Assembly (NCBI GenBank): GCA_036984305.1
Contig: BQWY01000001.1
Coordinates: 3,989,501 to 4,053,500, forward strand
DNA length: 64,000 nucleotides
DNA from: Nitrospira sp.
GTDB lineage: Bacteria; Nitrospirota; Nitrospiria; Nitrospirales; Nitrospiraceae
Reading direction: 5' to 3'
Shown: one piece after another, positions 60,862 through 64,000 of the stretch
Position numbering within the stretch: position 1 is the stretch's first letter
Layout: every line of letters starts with the position of its first letter
Made by a program: the position numbers and the translations under genes
Notes under the pieces: model-generated
The model's input: the letters and a program-made list of their open reading frames with translations, nothing else
Database searches by the model: none
Told to the model about the DNA's origin: nothing

Positions 60862-61995
60862 GTGTTCCGGACACGAGTGCACATCGACAAGGTATCCCTC
60901 ATGGCGGCGGCCTCAATGGCCGTCTTGCTCTGGAGTTTGCAGACCCATCCCGCCGCAGCAGAAGAAGCGGCGCCCGCGGATGCCCCGGCTGCCGCCGCCT
61001 CGGCGGCGCCGGCTGAATCGGACGTTTCACCCGAGCCCGCCGGGCCGACCGAGACGACTCCCATCGCCGGCGAGTCCACGAATGAGCCCGCGGAGGACAC
61101 CCAACAACCTGACAGGGAGGCATCTCCGTCGGTCGAAGCCAGCGCGCCGCCGGTCACACCCCTTATCCGCATCTCCGGCAATATCTGGAGGATGAATCCA
61201 GGCATCGTGTTTTTGCGTACTCCGATAGGGCTGGTGACACTCTCCTGCAAGACCTGCCTGCGGAACGTGCGGGGCGGGCCCACCGTAACCCTCTTTGTGC
61301 ATGGGTCCCATGGCGCCGTGACCATTACCCCTCGCGGCTCCGGTAGCCCAACGCAGCGATATCTGTGGGGTCCCCTTTCCTATGCGACCCCCGACAAGAA
61401 GGCCTTGCGCCTGTGGACCCCCGACGGCGACGAAGAGTTTCTTATCGATTCCGTGGCGCGCAAGCTCGCTTCGTTCGAAGCCGGCCGGAACGTGACCGTC
61501 GAGGTTGATGCCGCCGGCAAGATACTGGGAATTCACGACTTGCATTACGATCTCCAAGTCAGTCAACTTCCGTCTCATTCGAGCCAGACGGAAATGCAAG
61601 TGACCGGTTCCGTTTCGAAAATCAAGAACGGGTACGTGCATGTTAAAACCAGAGTGGGTATGCTGCCCATCACGGGCAAAACCGGGCTGTGCCGTAAAAA
61701 GAACCAGTGCCAGGTCAAGGTCGGACAGGATCTGACCCTCTGGATCCACGACACCTCCGTCGCCATCGACCTGTACGACTCGGGGTCCACCGCGTTGGCC
61801 ACACGCCTGTTGTCCGGCAAACTCACGTACGACGGGCCGGAGAAGAAAGCGCTGTCGCTGTGGACACCGGATGGAGAAGCATCCATTCCCACCGATCAGG
61901 CAAAGGACTCGCTCTCGTCTCTCAAAGAGGGTACGCCTATCATCGTGGAACTTGACGGGGACGGTGCGGTCCACACGATCCGCAAGGGCAGTTGA
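60862..61995 (+). CDS. exported protein with two tandem copies of an unknown domain
   Basis: 377 residues from GTG 60862 (GAGGAG five bases upstream; GTG 60856 possible). The signal peptide ends near HPAAA. An Ala/Pro/Glu-rich linker (about 35-105) leads to two similar domains of about 120 residues. Paired landmarks: ISGNIWRMNPGIVFLRTPIG with VTGSVSKIKNGYVHVKTRVG; LSCKTCLRNV with GLCRKKNQCQV; KKALRLWTPDGDEEF with KKALSLWTPDGEASI; VTVEVDAAGKILGIH with IIVELDGDGAVHTI. Each copy has a Cys pair. No known family is recognised. It is periplasmic. Confidence 0.8.
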   Translation: MFRTRVHIDKVSLMAAASMAVLLWSLQTHPAAAEEAAPADAPAAAASAAPAESDVSPEPAGPTETTPIAGESTNEPAEDTQQPDREASPSVEASAPPVTPLIRISGNIWRMNPGIVFLRTPIGLVTLSCKTCLRNVRGGPTVTLFVHGSHGAVTITPRGSGSPTQRYLWGPLSYATPDKKALRLWTPDGDEEFLIDSVARKLASFEAGRNVTVEVDAAGKILGIHDLHYDLQVSQLPSHSSQTEMQVTGSVSKIKNGYVHVKTRVGMLPITGKTGLCRKKNQCQVKVGQDLTLWIHDTSVAIDLYDSGSTALATRLLSGKLTYDGPEKKALSLWTPDGEASIPTDQAKDSLSSLKEGTPIIVELDGDGAVHTIRKGS

Positions 61996-62074
61996 TCGAG
62001 CAGTTCTGCTCGCCGCTCGGGGCCGGGCCCTTTCTTGACAGCACGCTCCATGCCTCCGTAGAATTTCGTCTTTC

Positions 62075-62698
62075 ATGGCGCCCCGCTCTACCCGTCCGTC
62101 GCCCGCTATCAGACACCACAGCGATCACACCGTTCACTTCGATCAGCTGTATCAGCAGTACGTCGACCGGGTCTACCGCTACGCCCACCGTCTCTGCGGA
62201 GAAGCCGAAGCAGCCAAGGACCTCGTCCAAGACACCTTTCTCAATGCGTACCGTGGATTGAAGCAGTTTCGGGGCGATGCCCAGGTCTCTACTTGGCTGT
62301 ATACCATTGCTTCGCGGGCATGCCTTCGGATGCGAAGGCGTCGAAAGGGGGAGCCCACGCAGAATCTCTCTTTGGAAAGCTTCATTCCGGCCACTGACGG
62401 CGAGTTGCGTTTGCAGATTCCCGTGGATGGGCTCAGTCCTGAAGAGGCACTCGCGAACAAGCAATTGCGGCAGGCGTTGGACCACGCCATCGCAAAACTG
62501 CCGAATGCCTATCGCATGGTCTTGATTTTGCGCGATATGGAGGGACTGAGCGCCAAGGAGGTGGGGAGCATCATGGGGATCGGTGAGCGGGCCGTCAAAT
62601 CACGTCTCCATCGGGCACGGTTGTTTGTGCGGCGGGAATTGAGCGCGCGCGGTTTGGGCGGCCCTCTTCAACCCCATGTCCACGAGGAGTCCGCATAG
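62075..62698 (+). CDS. ECF-type RNA polymerase sigma factor
   Basis: 207 residues. Region 2 contains YRYAHRLCGEAEAAKDLVQD followed by the -10 recognition segment FRGDAQVSTWLYTIASR. Region 4 contains LPNAYRMVLILRDMEGLSAK followed by the HTH GIGERAVKSRLHRAR. It directs polymerase to envelope or redox stress promoters. A zinc-finger anti-sigma factor gene begins 19 bases after its stop, which fits a membrane-independent, cytoplasmic ZAS-type pair. Confidence 0.95.
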   Translation: MAPRSTRPSPAIRHHSDHTVHFDQLYQQYVDRVYRYAHRLCGEAEAAKDLVQDTFLNAYRGLKQFRGDAQVSTWLYTIASRACLRMRRRRKGEPTQNLSLESFIPATDGELRLQIPVDGLSPEEALANKQLRQALDHAIAKLPNAYRMVLILRDMEGLSAKEVGSIMGIGERAVKSRLHRARLFVRRELSARGLGGPLQPHVHEESA

Positions 62699-62717
62699 GA
62701 TATAGTGGAGTAACCCA

Positions 62718-63017
62718 ATGAAACAGCGGCACCGACAGCTCCGACCTATTCCAGCTCAGCGGCCTCGTGCGAAGGGAAAAGGCCACTGTCTGAACATTCT
62801 CCGACAACTTTCGGATTACCTTGACCAAGAGCTACCGATGAACGTGTGTGCCGAGATTCGGCGCCACCTCGGTACGTGTCCCAACTGTGAAGTGTTCGTG
62901 GACTCTTTGCGTGCAACGGTTTCGCTTTGCCGCCACACGCCGACTCCCTCGCTCTCAACCAGTACCAAAACCGACCTTCGGCGGCGAATCCTGTCCGCCG
63001 CAGGCCGTGTCCGTTAA
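62718..63017 (+). CDS. zinc-binding anti-sigma factor (zf-HC2)
   Basis: 99 residues. The core CLNILRQLSDYLDQELPMNV continues to the ZAS motif HLGTCPNC (H-x3-C-x2-C, about 50-57), which binds zinc together with an upstream Cys/His. No membrane helix is seen, so it is a soluble anti-sigma factor that may sense oxidation or metal at the thiols. It pairs with the ECF sigma factor immediately upstream. Confidence 0.9.
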   Translation: MKQRHRQLRPIPAQRPRAKGKGHCLNILRQLSDYLDQELPMNVCAEIRRHLGTCPNCEVFVDSLRATVSLCRHTPTPSLSTSTKTDLRRRILSAAGRVR

Positions 63018-63093
63018 GCCGCGAAGGTCACTTGTACGTGGCGTGGCCTCGACGAAGACCGGTCTCCTGATGATAGACTGCAGTAGGTTGACA

Positions 63094-63525
63094 ATGCGAG
63101 CGCACGGGGCATCCGACCGAGCACACGGGGTTTGGATAACGGTGTGCCTACTTGCACTGGTGCCCCAGGCCATATGGGCGGAACCTTCGATGATGGCGGT
63201 CGCCGCCCACTCCATCGCCATTGAGCGTCGGATCTTTGATCCGGCGGTCGTCACGGTTCGGGCTGGTGAGCCGGTTCGCTTGAAGTTTCATAATCTCGAT
63301 TCGGAACTGCACGCGGTGGTACCCGAGCGCTGGCTGAAAGGAATCAACGTGGCCGTATCTGGGAACGGGGCCCCCGAATTCGACGGCACCGGCTTGCACC
63401 GTGTCGTGATTCCGTCTGGTGGGCACGCCGAATTGCAGTTCACCCTGTCCCGGGCCGGAATCTATCGATACCAATGTGACATGCCCGGTCATGAGATGCA
63501 GGCCATGATTGAGGTACGAGAATGA
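63094..63525 (+). CDS. exported plastocyanin/azurin-like cupredoxin
   Basis: 143 residues from ATG 63094 (ATG 63070 possible; longer frames run through the anti-sigma gene). The signal peptide ends PQAIWA. The copper site is His in SELHAVV and CDMPGHEMQAM, giving Cys, His and Met ligands with plastocyanin-like C-x4-H-x4-M spacing. It is a periplasmic electron carrier or copper-binding protein. Its stop overlaps the next start as ATGA. It lies in an ECF/anti-sigma cluster, which suggests stress or metal control. Confidence 0.9.
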   Translation: MRAHGASDRAHGVWITVCLLALVPQAIWAEPSMMAVAAHSIAIERRIFDPAVVTVRAGEPVRLKFHNLDSELHAVVPERWLKGINVAVSGNGAPEFDGTGLHRVVIPSGGHAELQFTLSRAGIYRYQCDMPGHEMQAMIEVRE

Positions 63526-64000
63526 CGCAGACCGATTCGGCCGATCAAGAACGGGTCATATGGGAAGGGCGTGCCGGTTGGATGGACCATGCCGTGCTAT
63601 TTGTCTTCCTGTCGGTGGCGTTGGTGCGTGCGATTGTGGCGGGCCGGGCGGGAGATTGGACCACGGTCACCCTGTATGCATTCACCATTGCCGGATTTCT
63701 GGGAATCGCCGCATGGTTTCACTACGGCCGTTTCTATCGCCTGACATCCGTTCGCGTGCTGATCAAATCTGGATGGTCGGATCGCGTACTGCATGAGATG
63801 CCTTTGAGGGATATCACAGACATCAGCATCCGCTATGATCTCCTCAATCGCTGGTTCGACCTCGGCACGGTGGAACTGGCGAGTCGTAGCTCGGAGGAGT
63901 GTTGCACAATTCGAGGAATCCCATACCCCGAAGACGTCAAGGCCCGTCTCGAGCGCTGGATCAGTGCTCAACGAAATCCGTGGGAGAAGCGCTCCGCTCA
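63522..64000 (+). CDS. PH-domain membrane protein (partial at window end)
   Basis: 159 complete codons are visible from ATG 63522, coupled by ATGA to the cupredoxin gene. Two hydrophobic helices (AVLFVFLSVALVRAIVAG; TVTLYAFTIAGFLGIAAW) are followed by a bacterial PH domain (YRLTSVRVLIKSGWSDRVLH; FDLGTVELAS; IRGIPYPEDVKARLERW). The YdbT/bPH2 layout indicates an inner-membrane protein with a cytoplasmic PH domain. The function is unknown; coupling to a cupredoxin is unusual. Confidence 0.85.
   Translation, partial: MTQTDSADQERVIWEGRAGWMDHAVLFVFLSVALVRAIVAGRAGDWTTVTLYAFTIAGFLGIAAWFHYGRFYRLTSVRVLIKSGWSDRVLHEMPLRDITDISIRYDLLNRWFDLGTVELASRSSEECCTIRGIPYPEDVKARLERWISAQRNPWEKRSA

Noticed and set aside
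1-64000. Insertion sequences, integrases or prophage genes
   Set aside because: No transposase, integrase or phage protein was recognised, although the 46-51 kb stretch looks acquired by composition.

Overview
The window reads as a chromosome segment from a GC-rich, Gram-negative (LPS-making) bacterium. It carries outer-membrane factors, an LptE-type lipoprotein, several tripartite exporters and many periplasmic copper and haem proteins. The most likely source is a Nitrospira-type member of the Nitrospirota. That is an inference from overall gene content (giant multicopper oxidase, cupredoxins, dense sigma-54 and two-component regulation, many tiny membrane or CxxC proteins, an FNT-family transporter) and has not been checked against any database.

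Layout. 0-7.8 kb (minus): a YbhGFSR-like exporter operon of TolC-type channel, HlyD adaptor, fused double ABC ATPase and two ABC-2 permeases, with a DUF2231 protein and a 30-residue membrane peptide in the middle. 8-11.6 kb (plus): an alpha/beta hydrolase and a MacA-like adaptor with a MacB-like permease that lacks its ATPase. 12-16 kb: a small cytochrome c, a tandem universal stress protein, a phosphoribosyltransferase-like protein, a CopD-like membrane protein and a 2OG-Fe(II) oxygenase. 16.2-22.3 kb: an amicyanin-like cupredoxin protein behind a 1656-residue multicopper oxidase of the MofA/MnxG (manganese oxidase) type.

22.5-32.6 kb is a sensory block: a sigma-54 activator with a cysteine-rich PAS domain, a lone receiver, a multi-PAS histidine kinase, an NtrC-type regulator, a divergent NarX/NarL-like pair, another lone receiver, a degenerate cupredoxin-like lipoprotein and a zinc-ribbon protein. 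The sequence links this block to the oxidase. A good sigma-54 promoter (22513-22526) and an enhancer-like dyad (22689-22708) lie between the sigma-54 activator gene and the oxidase gene. A near-perfect sigma-54 promoter (29302-29315) precedes the NtrC/kinase operon.

34.4-40 kb: an FNT (formate/nitrite) transporter gene with an apparent one-base frameshift, then an EmrB/NodT/EmrA-like drug exporter operon. 40-43 kb: a DUF72 protein, a HAD phosphatase and small proteins. 43.3-49.5 kb: a surface-glycan cluster of three glycosyltransferases, a TylF-like methyltransferase and an alkaline-phosphatase-fold protein with a damaged active site and a C9 tract. It is flanked by AT-richer, gene-poor DNA. 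51.4-60 kb: housekeeping genes (tRNA-His, pyrF, rpsT, holA, lptE, leuS, der). 60-64 kb: a PAS-like protein, an internally duplicated periplasmic protein, an ECF sigma factor with its anti-sigma factor, a second cupredoxin and a partial PH-domain membrane protein.

The most interesting system is the 16-31 kb block. It looks like a giant, motif-permuted copper oxidase with a dedicated cupredoxin, controlled by sigma-54 through a cysteine-rich PAS sensor-activator; Mn(II) oxidation is the leading functional hypothesis.
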